A DNA stretch of 64,000 nucleotides from Tretioscincus oriximinensis (GCA_022410635.1 JAJVDF010000300.1:54467-118466); one strand, 5' to 3'. Positions 1 to 10,662 are shown, numbered from the stretch's first letter. Program-made: numbers and translations. The notes: generated by a model not told the origin, from the letters alone.

Positions 1-480
1 GCTTTCTCCATATGGAGTTCAAGTGTGGGTCTTCAGCAATGCAAGTGACAGTATGTCATTTCCTTCCTGTTCTGTTCTTCACACTTTCCAGCCATTTGCT
101 GGATTCTGTTAGAAATGCTGCTGTAACCAAACCGTATTGGTGCAGCTGAAACAAAAGTTGCAACACAGGGGCGCTCAAAGGGGCCGTGGTGTTGCCACAG
201 TCGGGGTCAAGGGTCTGACCCCCACTATTTAATCTATCGCCATTATCATTTCATTATCTAGATTCTTCATTTCATAAGCCCTGGAAGGTTGCAGCATAAA
301 CCGTAACATGAAGATAACAAAGCCAAACCAATCTGATTAAACGTTAAATAAGTTTCAAACAATCAGCAATCAGGCAGGCGAACAAATTCAATGATTTCCA
401 GCTGACCCTTAGTTCTTCTATGCAGATTTCTTCTTTCTCATGTAAAAGAGAGACAGATATGTTGCTCATTTATGTCTATA
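1..480. other. No gene or recognised repeat
   Basis: No reading frame or repeat end is recognisable here. The only structure noticed is a short inverted repeat near 205-225 (GGGGTCA, six-base spacer, TGACCCC). The stretch ends at the ATTT-rich tail of the adjacent L2 element. Confidence 0.5.
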
Positions 481-574
481 GTACTCTGTAATTTATTTAT
501 TTATTTATTTATACTTATACCCCAGCCTACACCCGATGGTCTCAGGGCAGCCCGCAATAAAACATCAGTACACA

Positions 575-1282
575 TTAAAAAGAGCATAAAACAGTAATAC
601 AAAATTTACAAGTTAAAAACAGTATAAAGGCAATATTTAAAAGTGGGGACAAAAATGAACATTCTCTTNAGCCAAAGGCCAGGTGAAAGAGACGCATCTT
701 CAAGGATCTTCTAAAATCATAAAGCGATGATGATAGACACACCTCAGTAAGGGAGACTATTCCAAAGACCATCGAGAAGGCCACACCCCAGGTTCCCACT
801 CCACTGGCTGTTGAAATGGATGGTACAAACAGGAGGGCCTCTCCTGCAGATCTTAAGGCACGGGCAGGTTGGTATGGGAGAAGGNCTTCCTTTAGATATT
901 TGGGGCCCAAGTTATTTAGGGCCTTGTAAGTTAAAGTCAAAACCTTGAATTGGGCTCGGTAGCGAATGGGCAGCCAGTGCAGCTCTTTCAAGACCGGTGT
1001 GATGTGTGTCCGGCCAGCTGTCCCTGTCAGCAGTCTAGCGGCTGCATTCTGCACCAGCTGTAGCTTCCGAACCGTTTTCAAGGGCAGCCCCATATAGAGC
1101 GCATNACAATAGTCCAATCTGGAAGNTACCAGAGCATGGANTACTGTGGCTAAATCATCCCTGTTCAGAAGTGGCCGTAACTGGAAGTCAGCACTACTGG
1201 CCACTGCCTCCACCTGNTTTTCAAGTGTCAGTGCAGAGTCCAGAAGCACCCCAAGATTTTGCAACCGTCCCCTACAGGGCAA
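575..1282 (-). pseudogene. L2 ORF2 C-terminal region
   Basis: An open remnant of about 235 residues lying downstream of the RT core. It includes LGVLLDSALTLE, SRLDYCxALYMGLP, VQNAAARLLTG and LHWLPIRYRAQFKVLTLTYKAL, which are typical of the region after the RT of L2-type LINEs. It has no separate host function. Ambiguous bases (n) interrupt several codons. It continues the broken ORF seen at 1338-1889. Confidence 0.85.
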
Positions 1283-1337
1283 TTCTGCCCCATCAAGGAC
1301 CAGGTGCCTCCCACTTCATGAACCCGGATGCTTTGAC

Positions 1338-1889
1338 TCACAGCACCTCCGTCTTGTCTGGAATCAGCTTCAATTTATTTGCCCCCATCCAGCCCATTAC
1401 TGCTTCCAGGCACCTGCCAAGCACTTTAATCGCCTCTCCTGATTCAGATGGAACAGAGAGATAGAGCTGAGTGTCATCTGTGTATTGATGGCACTTTACT
1501 CCAAATCTCCTCATGACCTCTCCCAGCAGCTTCATATAGATGTTAAACAGCGTGGGGGAGAGGATNGACCCCTGAGGAATTCCACAAGTTAACTCCCAGG
1601 GTGTAGTGCAAGACTCCCCCACCATGACTCTCTNGAAGCGGCCATAGAGATAGGAGCGGAAGCACTGCAATGTAGTGCTANCAACTACTAAACTCCGTAG
1701 CCTCTCCAGGAGAATACTATGGTCAATGGTATCAAAAGCTTCTGAGAGGTCCAGGAGAACCAACAGGGCCACATTGCCGCCATCCCTCTCTTGGAGAAGG
1801 TCATCAACCGGGGCGACCAAGGTGGTTTCTGAAAAATGACTAGGCCTGAAGCCAGATTGAAATGGGTCTAGATAATCCGTTTCTTCCAA
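1338..1889 (-). pseudogene. L2 reverse transcriptase core, broken
   Basis: Encodes the RT palm of an L2 LINE. Visible motifs in order are FQSGFRPSH, LLVLLDLSEAFDTIDHSILL (first catalytic aspartate block), GIPQGxILSPTLFNIYM and the YxDD-type box as YTDDTQLY. In a live element this enzyme makes cDNA at a nicked target. Here the frame shifts near 1840-1890, where the N-terminal part continues in another frame (1840-2079, with PLLKKPSLDPEELNSYHLVAN in place of the usual NYRPISN box). It is non-functional. Confidence 0.9.
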
Positions 1890-2644
1890 GTATGCCTACA
1901 GTCCTCTCCAGTACCTTGCCTAGGAATGGTATGTTGGCCACCAGGTGGTAGCTGTTTAACTCTTCTGGATCCAGGGAAGGCTTCTTAAGAAGAGGGCTTA
2001 TCATAGCCTCTTTAAGAGCCAGTGGGATGACTGCATGCCTCAAAGAAGCATTCACCACTCCCTGGACCCACGCGGTCATACCCTTCCAACTGGCTTTTAT
2101 CCGTCAGAAGGGGCAAGGATCCAGAGAGCACAACGTTGGCCAAACCCCAACAAGCAGCTTGTACACATCATCAGGCTGCAATAATTGAAACTGATCCAAG
2201 GTAATGGAACCAGACGGTTCTCTGGACACTTCCTCTGGGCTGTTCACAAGAGTAGAAGCCAATCCCCCACGAATATGAGCAACTTTGTTCTTAAAGTGCC
2301 TTGCAAATTTTTCACAGCAATATTAGATGGCCTTTGGGCTTGGTCTCCTGGCCTAGATCTTATCAGGCCATTTACCACTCGAAAGAGCTCTGCCAGACGG
2401 ATACTTGAGAACGCAATGGTAANAGAGAAATAATTCCTTTTCGCTGCCACCACTGCCACCTGGAAGGCACGATAATGTGCTCTAACCTGTGTTCGGTCAG
2501 ACTCTTGCAGGGATTTGCGCCACTTGCACTCCAGCCATCAGCCTTCCTGTTTCATCACCCTTAACTCCCCAGAATACCTGGATACCCTATGGGCTCCCCA
2601 GATACACTGGGGGCACATGGGAGCGATTGTGTCGATAGCCCCAG

Positions 2645-3080
2645 TCATCTCCCGATTCCAAAAGGAGACCAGAACTTCGACAGGAGCGCCATCCATGTCA
2701 ACCCGGGAAATCCCTCCGAGTGCTCAGAAATCGCCTGGATTCCATAAGTCTCTGAGGGTGGACCATCTGAATGGGTCTTCTCATTCTTGCAGGGAGNACC
2801 CATCACTGTAAGTCCAAATCTCACCAGGGAATGATCCATCCATGACAACAGGCTTACCGCCAGCCCTTCTATCACCGGATCGTCACCAACTCACTATGTA
2901 GAAAAAACCAGATCAAGAGTATGTCCTGCTCTATGTGTTGGGCTGGTAACATGTTGAGGTTGTCATGGAGCCATGAAGGACTGAGCAGGACCAGTGGCGA
3001 TAGCCTCCGCATGGATGTTGAAGTCTCCCAGCACATCAGAGACCTCCTCTGCCAACTCAGCTAGGGATGCTGCTGGGCAG
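2645..3080 (-). pseudogene. L2 endonuclease / pre-RT remnant
   Basis: The minus strand encodes SLLSWMDHSLVRFGLTVMG at about 2800-2875, the usual linker between endonuclease and RT in L2. Upstream, with stops, it encodes VLGDFNIHAEA and SPTHRAGHTLDLVF from an APE-type endonuclease. Internal stops and a frameshift show decay. Confidence 0.75.
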
Positions 3081-3552
3081 CGGCGTGAGCGTACACCAGC
3101 AGCATCTCTGTTCTATCTCTAGCCAACTGTCTTTTGCAACAAGATGTCTAAGGCACTACGACACACAGCAAGGAAGTCATTCTCTTCCTCATGAATTTGC
3201 CTACAGCTCCTTGCTTGCAGTGGGCTCATCTGTTTTTCTTCTGCAATTGGTTGCTGGCTCCTCTTCTTTACGAGTGAATACAAAGTTAAATAAATAACCC
3301 TCCCTTTTAAAACTTGGAGTGTTTTTTTTTAAGCTTAAACTTTCACAATATTATTAAATTCAATCTTTTAAATGCTATGTCTGGATACAGTCATAGTCAG
3401 ACCTGTATGATGAAACATGTCAAAGGCCTTCTCCACACCTTGGGTTAAAAAACACAAAGGGGTTAAAAATCTGGAATAACCCAATTGCGGATTCATGCAT
3501 ACCTCATACTACCATTGTGGTAGGAAAAACTTGTGTGCCTGAAAACAAAGAG

Positions 3553-4640
3553 AAGAAGGAGAAAATTCTGGTTTTTATTTTATTTATTTACTTATTTATT
3601 TACACTTATATACCCTGTTCTTCTCACTGGAAGAGACTCAGAGCAACAAGGTTAATTTCTGCCCAAAGGCTTACATCTGGTCTATCTTCCCCACCAGATT
3701 AGTGGTGGTTAGGCTGACCAGGTGCCCCCATTTCTTTGGGGGAGGGAGGTAAAACCCGGTTTGGGGGTGTCTACTTCACCCTTCCGGGGAGGGGGCACCA
3801 TTTCCCCAGGTTTTGCTAATGAAAATTTTTAAAAGTTTGAAAAAAAGATACTGCACCACCTCTAGCATCTGGGGCCAGCTCTGGAAGGCATCCTTCACTC
3901 AGTAAAATAAAAATTCTCACACATTCAAAAATTTCTCACACACTTAAAAAAAAACTATTATTTTTTTTAAAAAAATCACTGCACCACCACTAGGGGGTTC
4001 TGGCAACCGAGGCCAGCTCCTGAAGGCACCCTCCACTCAGTAAAAAATAAAAATTCTCATGCACTTCAAACAATTCTCGCACACTTAAAAAAATGATTTT
4101 AAAAAAACAATACACTGCACTAGGAGTCTCTAGCAACTGGGACCAGCTCCCCTCTGCAAAAAAAATAAAAAATTCTGATGCACTCAAAAAATTCTCACAC
4201 AGTTTAAAAATTCTCACACACTTAAAAAATTCTCATATGCTTCACAGATTTCTCGGGCGGGAATTTCGGAAGAGAATGCATGTTGGTGGGTAATTTGCAT
4301 ATTTATGAACATGCAATATGAGTTTGCATATTTATGAATATGCAATATGAATTTATAATATGCAATTATGAATATTTATGAATATGCAAATTAGCATGAA
4401 TATTAATTATCCCAGTTTGGGCCTCAGAAAATCTGGTCAGTCTAGTGGTGGTACTCATGAATCTACTTGAAATGTAGACTGCAAATCTACTTTCTTTAAA
4501 ACAGCTGAGTTGGCTGAAGCTGAGCCCAGCAGAGGCCGCTCACCCCTCCCCACGGTCAACACAGGGCTTCGAGAACAGTTCTCTCGCATGAAAAACTGTC
4601 TCTTAATCTCTGAGCCATTCATGAATCCATGAATGAGTAA
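3553..4640 (-). mobile_element. tRNA-headed SINE (GAA-tail family), split by hAT-like element
   Basis: Minus-strand SINE of the family whose cleanest copy is at 17104-17468. The 3' part occupies about 3553-3709 (TTTA tail, then the CACTGGAAGAGACTCAGAG block). The 5' part is at 4445-4640 and ends in a tRNA-like head (AATCTCTGAGCCATTCATGA on plus). The halves are separated by the hAT-like insertion at 3710-4444, and removing one copy of GTGGTGGT restores the SINE order. No known gene function. Confidence 0.75.
3710..4444 (-). mobile_element. Non-autonomous hAT-like element, long form
   Basis: Termini are TAGGCTGACCAG on the left and CTGGTCAGTCTA on the right, a 12-bp inverted repeat with one mismatch. 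The flanks are an exact 8-bp duplication, GTGGTGGT (3702-3709 and 4445-4452), as expected for the hAT superfamily. The interior has repeated CACTGCACCACCACTAGGGG blocks and, near the right end, clustered octamer-like ATGCAAAT/ATTTGCAT motifs. There is no transposase reading frame. It is inverted relative to the copy at 25619-26319. Confidence 0.85.
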
Positions 4641-5522
4641 CTTGCAAAGATGTTTCCTATTATATTTTCATACACTTTAGTTGTATGAAAATTTTCATGA
4701 CCTTATAATATAGATTTAATTATATGCATACACTTCTTAGTTACAACAGCTGGAAATTTCTCTGTGATTTACATTTCCAATAACATATTCTGCACAATCA
4801 GCAGAAGAATGGTGAATCATTAAAAAAAAAACTCACCAAATATTTCTTCAGTATTAAATATTGCCAAGCGCTTAATATCTGTTGGCAATACTTAATATTT
4901 TCCTTCAGTGTTAACATCCATTTTAATTTTGCATTTCCCAGAAAGATTTGCAGACATTTCATACAGGCAAACATGAATCCTTACTGTAAAAGGCTGGGTT
5001 ATTTGGAAATTATTTTGCTTTTCATCGTTGTAGATTAAGGAATAGTCATAATTTATATCAGTAGAATTTGCATTTTAGCATTACAATTTGCGGCAGATTT
5101 TTTTTTTCTTATTTCTCTCAAATAGTTCATTTTGGCCTCTAAAGCAAATATTAAATTATTTCTTCTGTTTTGCTTTTACCAAATAATTTATCTTTCATTA
5201 GTAATGCCTGCAAATGGTATTACTATCATGATGACACCACTCCACATGTGAACCAATTTTTTACAATGCACCCAGAGAATATTCTTTTGCTGATGTTTTC
5301 TGAAATGGCCTGAAGCTACAGAGGTGAGAAGACTTCTTGCATGTCTGATCCTTAACAGGCTGACCAGGATACTGTGGGAAGATCCTATCACAATGCAGAA
5401 TCACATACTGAGCATGCTCAGTATTTACTTCCTGGTTAGTCATCATGTCTGTTCCACATAGATTTAAAGGTTTTCTAGTGGAGGTTTTTTGCAAAAAAAA
5501 AAAAAAGGGTGAGGGTTTGTAT
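4453..5522. other. AT-rich stretch with a perfect palindrome
   Basis: After the SINE end no element is recognised with confidence. 5406-5423 is a perfect 18-bp palindrome, TACTGAGCATGCTCAGTA. It lies in a segment (about 5200-5490) resembling, in the opposite orientation, the 14.3-14.6 kb repeat: the shared pieces are a TTACTTCCTGGTTAGT block and an AATGCACCCAGA block. No coding potential. Confidence 0.5.
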
Positions 5523-5525
5523 GGA

Positions 5526-5655
5526 TCATAGAATCATCGGATCACAGGATCATAGAGTTGGAAGGGACTTCCAGAGTCATGTGGTCCATCCCTCTGCTCA
5601 ATGCAGGATTCACCAAACTATCCCATACTGTCCAGACTCTGTTTCAAGACATTGT
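5526..5655 (-). mobile_element. CR1 LINE 3' end
   Basis: It starts with the imperfect CR1 3' tail repeat (ATCATAGAATCAT.. on plus, i.e. ATTCTATGAT on minus), followed by GTTGGAAGGGACTTCCAGAGTC and CTGCTCAATGCAGGATTCA. These are hallmarks of bird/reptile CR1 3' ends. Strongly 5'-truncated. Confidence 0.85.
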
Positions 5656-5754
5656 ATGCATTGAACAGAGTATGCACAGACTCGCAATTGGGCTATTCCA
5701 GATTTCAAAACCATTGCAATTTTAAACACGGCATGTGGAGGGGGCCTTAGAAGA

Positions 5755-6900
5755 ATTCTGCCTGTCACTCCAACCTGGATACCAAAGCATCCATTCTAGT
5801 AGCCACTGACACACTTGAGCTCCATAAATATGTCTAATCCTATCTTAATGCTAGGCTGCTGGCTTCCACCACCTCCTTGGGAAGTAACTTCTCTAGACCA
5901 ATGACCCTTCAAGTGAAAAAATACTTCTCTTGTCAGTCCTAATTCTCCTGCCCTTCGGTAACGAGATCCGGCTTTCTTGCTAACCAATGACTGAGCGGTG
6001 ACGTGAGGTAGCTTCCCCTGGGGTCCGTATCACCTGCCACGAAATAATGCGCACACGGACGACGCTTCAGGACAACAGGAGATCTTAGGAGGTCCACGGG
6101 TAAATGGAAGCCTCCAGAGGGTCGAAAAGTCTCCAATTTTATTGATTACAGAATCAGAAGGCGTGTATGAAAATTATGACGGGGTAAAAAGGGTGGAGGA
6201 TACCCAACGTGGGTCTGTGAGGTCATACATGACACGTTATGCCCCTTCCCAAGGGGGTGCAGCCTGGGTACAGTAGCCAATAGGGGAAGAGAAGTATGTG
6301 TGTGTGGTGTGCTACCATTGTGATCCCCTGTCAATCAAATCCTGACAGGAAGATGATTCATACCAAGAGTCCAGTCTCTGATGACCCTTGATTGATATCA
6401 AGGAAAGAAGAGAAATCAGTGTATACAGAAAAGGGGAAGAAGGTAAATAGTGGCTTCCCTTTGGGACAATAAGGAAGCTTCAGGCTAGTTTGCCAAAGAG
6501 ATATTCCCATTGAGAGTCAAGTCTGCCTTATAGGAAAAGCAAACAGTTGACTTCTCAGTCATTAATGGGATTAAGGTGTCCTTTGTCAGACAGGACATTG
6601 AATCAGGAGCTACCTATCACAGGTGCCCCCAGGGAGAGGAAAGAGATTAACTGAGTTCCTGAGCTTGAGCAAGGAAAATTTTCAAAATTATTACCCAGAG
6701 GCCTCTCTTTGGTAGCTTAGTTCCAGCTAGATATATTTGATATTAATAATATATTTTATTTCTAATATGTGTCCCAGGGGGAAATTCCCAACACTTCGGC
6801 TTCTTAAAGTGTCCCTGGTTCCAGTGTTGTCTGATAGGAAAAAGAATGTTTCCCTGTTAGTCTATGCATGATTTTATACACTTCAATCATATCTAGACTG
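5755..6900 (-). mobile_element. CR1 LINE 3' region, split by solo LTR
   Basis: Minus-strand CR1. The segment 5755-5958 holds the 3' part (CTGCTGGCTTCCACCACCTCC, then GTGAAAAAATACTTCTCTTG). The segment 6800-6900 continues upstream (ATGATTTTATACACTTCAATCA). The solo LTR 5959-6793 sits between them. An old, diverged copy. Confidence 0.8.
5959..6793 (-). mobile_element. Solo LTR, family A copy 1
   Basis: An 835-bp segment bounded by TAACGAGATC on the left and CCCAACA on the right, with an exact 6-bp flanking duplication CTTCGG (5953-5958 and 6794-6799). Read on minus it starts TGTTGGG and has AATAAA in TCAATAAAAT, placing the polyadenylation region towards low coordinates. It has homologues at 31891-32535 and 38784-40116. 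No gag or pol is present, so this is a recombined solo LTR. The exact superfamily is not known. Confidence 0.75.
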
Positions 6901-6968
6901 AGCAGATGACCCATTTTTGGGGGGTTGCCTCCGGTTTTTGCTGGGGGAAAAAAATAAAAAAACATTTT
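6893..6968 (+). mobile_element. Fragment of hAT-like palindromic element
   Basis: TAGACTGAGCAGATGACCC is followed by TTTTGGGGGGTTGCCTCC, GGTTTTTGCTGGGG and an A-rich run. This matches one arm of the palindromic elements at 14011 and 22353. Only one arm remains, joined to a SINE head fragment. Confidence 0.65.
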
Positions 6969-6989
6969 CATATCACCTCATAAATATCA

Positions 6990-7122
6990 AAGTCACCAAG
7001 ATGGCTTCATAGAGGAGTGCAGAATGAAATTGGGAGATTTCCAGATAAGACTCTAACCACAATACCAGTCTGGCTCAGTCAGAGAACCTTAACCTTTTCA
7101 AGTTTCACTCTCTGATTTATAC
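6990..7122 (-). mobile_element. CORE-SINE head fragment, ends at gap
   Basis: The plus strand reads GAATGAAATTGGGAGATTTCC, then GACTCTAACCAC, the reverse of the tRNA-like head of the SINE at 53668-53935. It is cut by the assembly gap. Its last 66 bases are repeated after the gap. Confidence 0.6.
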
Positions 7123-7457
7123 NNNNNNNNNNNNNNNNNNNNNNNNNNNNNNNNNNNNNNNNNNNNNNNNNNNNNNNNNNNNNNNNNNNNNNNNNNNNNN
7201 NNNNNNNNNNNNNNNNNNNNNNNNNNNNNNNNNNNNNNNNNNNNNNNNNNNNNNNNNNNNNNNNNNNNNNNNNNNNNNNNNNNNNNNNNNNNNNNNNNNN
7301 NNNNNNNNNNNNNNNNNNNNNNNNNNNNNNNNNNNNNNNNNNNNNNNNNNNNNNNNNNNNNNNNNNNNNNNNNNNNNNNNNNNNNNNNNNNNNNNNNNNN
7401 NNNNNNNNNNNNNNNNNNNNNNNNNNNNNNNNNNNNNNNNNNNNNNNNNNNNNNNNN
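7123..7457. other. Assembly gap (335 N)
   Basis: A run of undetermined bases. The 66 bp before it (7057-7122) and after it (7458-7523) are identical, so the true sequence may be a single copy with no gap. Reading frames drawn across the N run are meaningless. Confidence 0.98.
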
Positions 7458-7523
7458 CCACAATACCAGTCTGGCTCAGTCAGAGAACCTTAACCTTTTC
7501 AAGTTTCACTCTCTGATTTATAC

Positions 7524-8530
7524 GGCACAAAAGAACCCGTTCGAAAATGCCCAAGCCCAAGTTCCTTTTTGCTCCTATCATAACTAATTCGGATAAGCTC
7601 CTGTGTTCTGCACGTGAGCCATTAAACTTATGACTTCACGAAATTGAAAAGTTGATCTTGAGGGAATAAATCATTAAAATAAGATTAAAAACAAAATCCT
7701 CAACCCTTATTTTCAAAATGTTTTGCAAAGGCATATTTTGCAATCATGGTTGCGCCCGGGAGATGATTAAAGTAAACAGACTTGACTGGTGTCCAGTAAT
7801 TTCCACCCTAATTTTCCACAGCAAAAAAAGAAATGAGTTTATGACCTATTTGAGAACCCACCTGTCTGTGCAACAACAAAATCTGTTCTTTTAGGGCAGG
7901 CGCTTGGCCTTCTTTCCCTCAGAAACCAGTTAAACATAGAGGAGTTTGTGTACTCCATAAATGAGCCATTAAACAGATCCTGCTAACAGGTGTTCCTTTA
8001 GAAAGACTTCGAAGCTTTTAGAAACAAGAGGCGCGGGAGTGATTGATTTTAATCGCACACCAAAAGCATATTCATTTTCACAGTAGGATGGCAGGCTGCC
8101 TGCTCGAAAATGCTACTGGGCATTCGTGTATTTTCACAGTTGTGGTTGCAGCGAAACCAAATGAAAAGAGGGAAAGATTACGTCTTTGCCTCCCTCACTG
8201 CAATTTCTTAATCTCATTTGGAATATTTCATTACCCCTGACTCTTATCTATTTTTATTGGTTCCTCACTTTTCGCTCTCCTTGGCATGCCTATTAAATGA
8301 GGGCCGCAAATTCATTGCGTTTCCTAGAGGAAATTATTTATTTAATTATTCAGTGAAGTTGAAATCCCTCTATTATTTTTGGATCTCAATACACTGCAAA
8401 ACAAATGTCAAAATCGAAGATATTTAGGCTGCCTGCATGCACATAGCACTGTCAAGCCTGGTTCTTGCCAGGACGTTCCGGAATCATCCTCGTTCCGCTC
8501 CATGAGCCAACGTACGTTTTGCTAGTCTTC
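7524..8530. other. Apparently unique sequence
   Basis: No repeat end, microsatellite or exon-like frame that I can support. The short open frames at 8043-8427 show no recognisable domain or codon signature. Confidence 0.45.
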
Positions 8531-8531
8531 G

Positions 8532-8763
8532 CCATGCATCCAGAAAAATTCTGCAATAAAAGAACATAAGAACATAAGAAGAACATAAGAAGAGCCATAC
8601 TGGATCAGGCCACAGCCCATCAAGTCCAGCATTCTGTCTCACACAGACCATGCATCCAGAAAAATTCTGCAATAAAAGAACATAAGAACATAAGAAGAAC
8701 ATAAGAAGAGCCATACTGGATCAGGCCACAGCCCATCAAGTCCAGCATTCTGTCTCACACAGA
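8532..8763. repeat. 116-bp tandem duplication at CR1 3' end
   Basis: Two copies with a period of 116 bp (8532-8647 and 8648-8763). Each starts CCATGCATCCAGAAAAATTC, runs through the AAGAACAT tail repeats of the CR1 and ends CTCACACAGA. The unit includes flanking host sequence plus the LINE end, so it arose after the LINE insertion or in assembly. Confidence 0.85.
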
Positions 8764-9232
8764 GGCCCACCAGATGCACCTGGGTGGTCCGAACAGAGGA
8801 AAGCAAAATATGCACCTGTTCATGCATCCCATGCATGATTTTGTACACTTCAATCAGATCACTCCTCAAACGTCTCCTTTCAAGGCTGAAGAGGCCCAGA
8901 CGTTGCAGCCTTGCTTCGTAAGGGAGGTGCTCCAGACCCTTGATCATTTTTGTTGCCCTTTTCTGCACCTTCTCCAGTTCCAAAATATCCCTCTTGAGAT
9001 GTGGTGACCAGAATTGAACACAGTATTCCAAATGTGGCCTCACCACAGANTTATAAAGAGGCAAAACAACATTTGCTGACTTATTTTCGATTCCTTTCCT
9101 AATTATCCCCAACATGGAATTTGCCTTTTTTGCTGCTGCTGCACACTGGGTTGACATTTTCATTGAATTGTCCACTAACACCCCAAGATCCTTTTCTTGC
9201 TCGGTCACAAAAGAGGAATCTCCCATTGCAGA
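8566..9232 (-). mobile_element. CR1 LINE, TTATGTTC-tailed family
   Basis: Minus-strand CR1 with 8-bp 3' tail units (AAGAACAT on plus). The translated region (8639-9226) shows [32 protein letters not shown] and LERRRLRSDLIEVYKIMHG, which are the segments downstream of the RT active site in CR1 ORF2. The RT core itself is missing and the 3' end is duplicated. Confidence 0.9.
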
Positions 9233-9816
9233 TCTTTTCTAACTGCAATGCGAAAGACAGCGTCTTCCAGTTTAAAGCTGGCTGGAGCTTTGCTGTTTGT
9301 CACACCGGCACAAGGAGACAAACAGCACGAGAAGACGCCAGGACTGCAGGATCACAGCTGGCTGGATATGAGCAGCTGTTGCTTTTGTCAGCCTCACACC
9401 AGCTCTGCATGGCTTCTAAAGATTAGTATGTCCCTCGAAAAACTCAGCAAAATCCCAGCAAAATCTGCAATCACATTTAGATTGCAGATTTCCCTCTGTT
9501 TCCCTCATCCCGGACACACACACCCTTAGTGTTTTAAACATTTTCCNCCTTTTTATTTCCTCCCTTCCTACATATATTCAGTTGCAGTCCTTATTGAGTG
9601 GCTACGTCTGGAATATCAAACATGGAATATCACCCCTCAATTAAACCCCCGTATAGTTTCTAGCTAATAACTGTTTCTGTTTACAATCTCTAATTTTCTG
9701 TATATTTTACACACAATTAACTCTACAGTTAGATATCTTTATTGCTTTAGTATTAATTATATATTCACAGGGTCTCTGGAGTGCCCATTTGTGCTGTCCT
9801 TCCACATCAGATTTCA
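9233..9816. other. No supported feature
   Basis: Two overlapping reading frames occur at 9121-9529, but they read through antisense CR1 and unclassified sequence. No domain is recognisable. Confidence 0.4.
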
Positions 9817-9895
9817 AAGGAACAGCCAGGTTGATGTGGGTCTACAAAATCTAGCAAGGGGTTTTTTGTAGCACTTTGGAGACTAACAAGATCAG
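9817..9895 (-). mobile_element. Penelope-like element end fragment
   Basis: Shows TTTCAAAGGAACAGCC, ATCTAGCAAGG, then GTAGCACTTTGGAGACTAACA, an older copy of the terminal sequence seen at 40862 and 52295. Only the end is preserved. Confidence 0.6.
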
Positions 9896-9937
9896 TTCTT
9901 CAGGACTAAGAGTAGATTTGGACTAAGAGTAATGATT

Positions 9938-10662
9938 AGTGATCATTAGGAAAGGAATCAGAAACAAGTTGACAAGAGTTGTTTTGCCTCTTTATAAATC
10001 TGTGGTGAGGCCACATTTGGAATACTGTGTTCAATTCCGGTCACAACATCCCAAGAGGGATATTGTGGAATTAGAGAAGGTGCAGAAAAGGGCAACAAAA
10101 ATGATCAAGGGTCTGGAGCAAAATCCCTTATGAAGTCAGGCTGCAACATCTGGGCCTCTTCAGCCTCACAAGGCGACGTTTGAGAGGTGATTTGACTGAA
10201 GTGTACAAAATCATGCATGGGATCGACAGGGTGAATAGAGAAAAAATGTTTTCTCTATCACACAACACAAGGACCAGGGGGCNCTCCTTAAAACTGTTGG
10301 GTAGAAAAGTGAGAACAGACAAAGGAAAGTATTTTTTCACCCAGAGGGTCATCGGCCTGTGGAATTTACTTCCTGAAGAGGTAGTGGTAGCTAACAGCTT
10401 GGATAGTTTCAAGATAGGAATAGACGGGTTTGTGGACACCAAGGGTATAAACGGGTCCTAGGATGGATGCCTGGATGCTGCCTCCGGGATGGAGCAACAG
10501 GCAGGACTCCTGAAGTACCATTTGCAGGGTGTCATGAACAGGAGCATATTTTGCTTTCCTCTGTTCGGACTGCCCAGGGGCATCTGGTGGGGCTCTGTGT
10601 GGGACAGAAGGCTGNACTAGATGCGCTGTGGCCTTATCCAGTATGGCTCTTCTTATGTTCTT
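9938..10662 (+). mobile_element. CR1 LINE 3' region, TTATGTTC-tailed
   Basis: A plus-strand copy starting inside the post-RT region (KGIRNKLTRVVLPLYKSVVR). It reads through GVDRVNREKMFSLS-like and WNLLPEEVVVANSLDSFK segments and ends CTTCTTATGTTCTTATG. A frameshift near 10130 splits the frame. It is 5'-truncated, as is usual for CR1. Confidence 0.9.

Larger units (their letters stand above)
484..3118 (-). mobile_element. L2-clade LINE, 5'-truncated and decayed
   Basis: A non-LTR retrotransposon read on the minus strand. Its 3' end at about 484-560 has the L2-type signature: a short conserved tail (on plus, CCC..CTACACCCGATGGTCTC) ending in ATTT repeats. Going upstream there is a post-RT C-terminal region, a reverse transcriptase core, and an endonuclease remnant at about 2880-3080 containing GDFNIH and THRAGHTLDLVF, as in the APE domain of L2 and CR1 LINEs. 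Homology stops near 3118, so the 5' end is missing. Frameshifts and stops break the ORF several times, so the copy is dead. Assignment to L2 rather than CR1 rests on the tail and on the RT signature. Confidence 0.88.

Noticed and set aside
3710..4444. Tc1/mariner MITE with TA duplication
   Set aside because: TA occurs at both ends of every copy and first suggested this. Exact 8-bp duplications at this copy and at 55817-56385 fit hAT, with TA as part of the inverted repeat.
7098..7463. Open frames across N runs
   Set aside because: Undetermined bases cannot support a frame. The same applies to 34061-34652.
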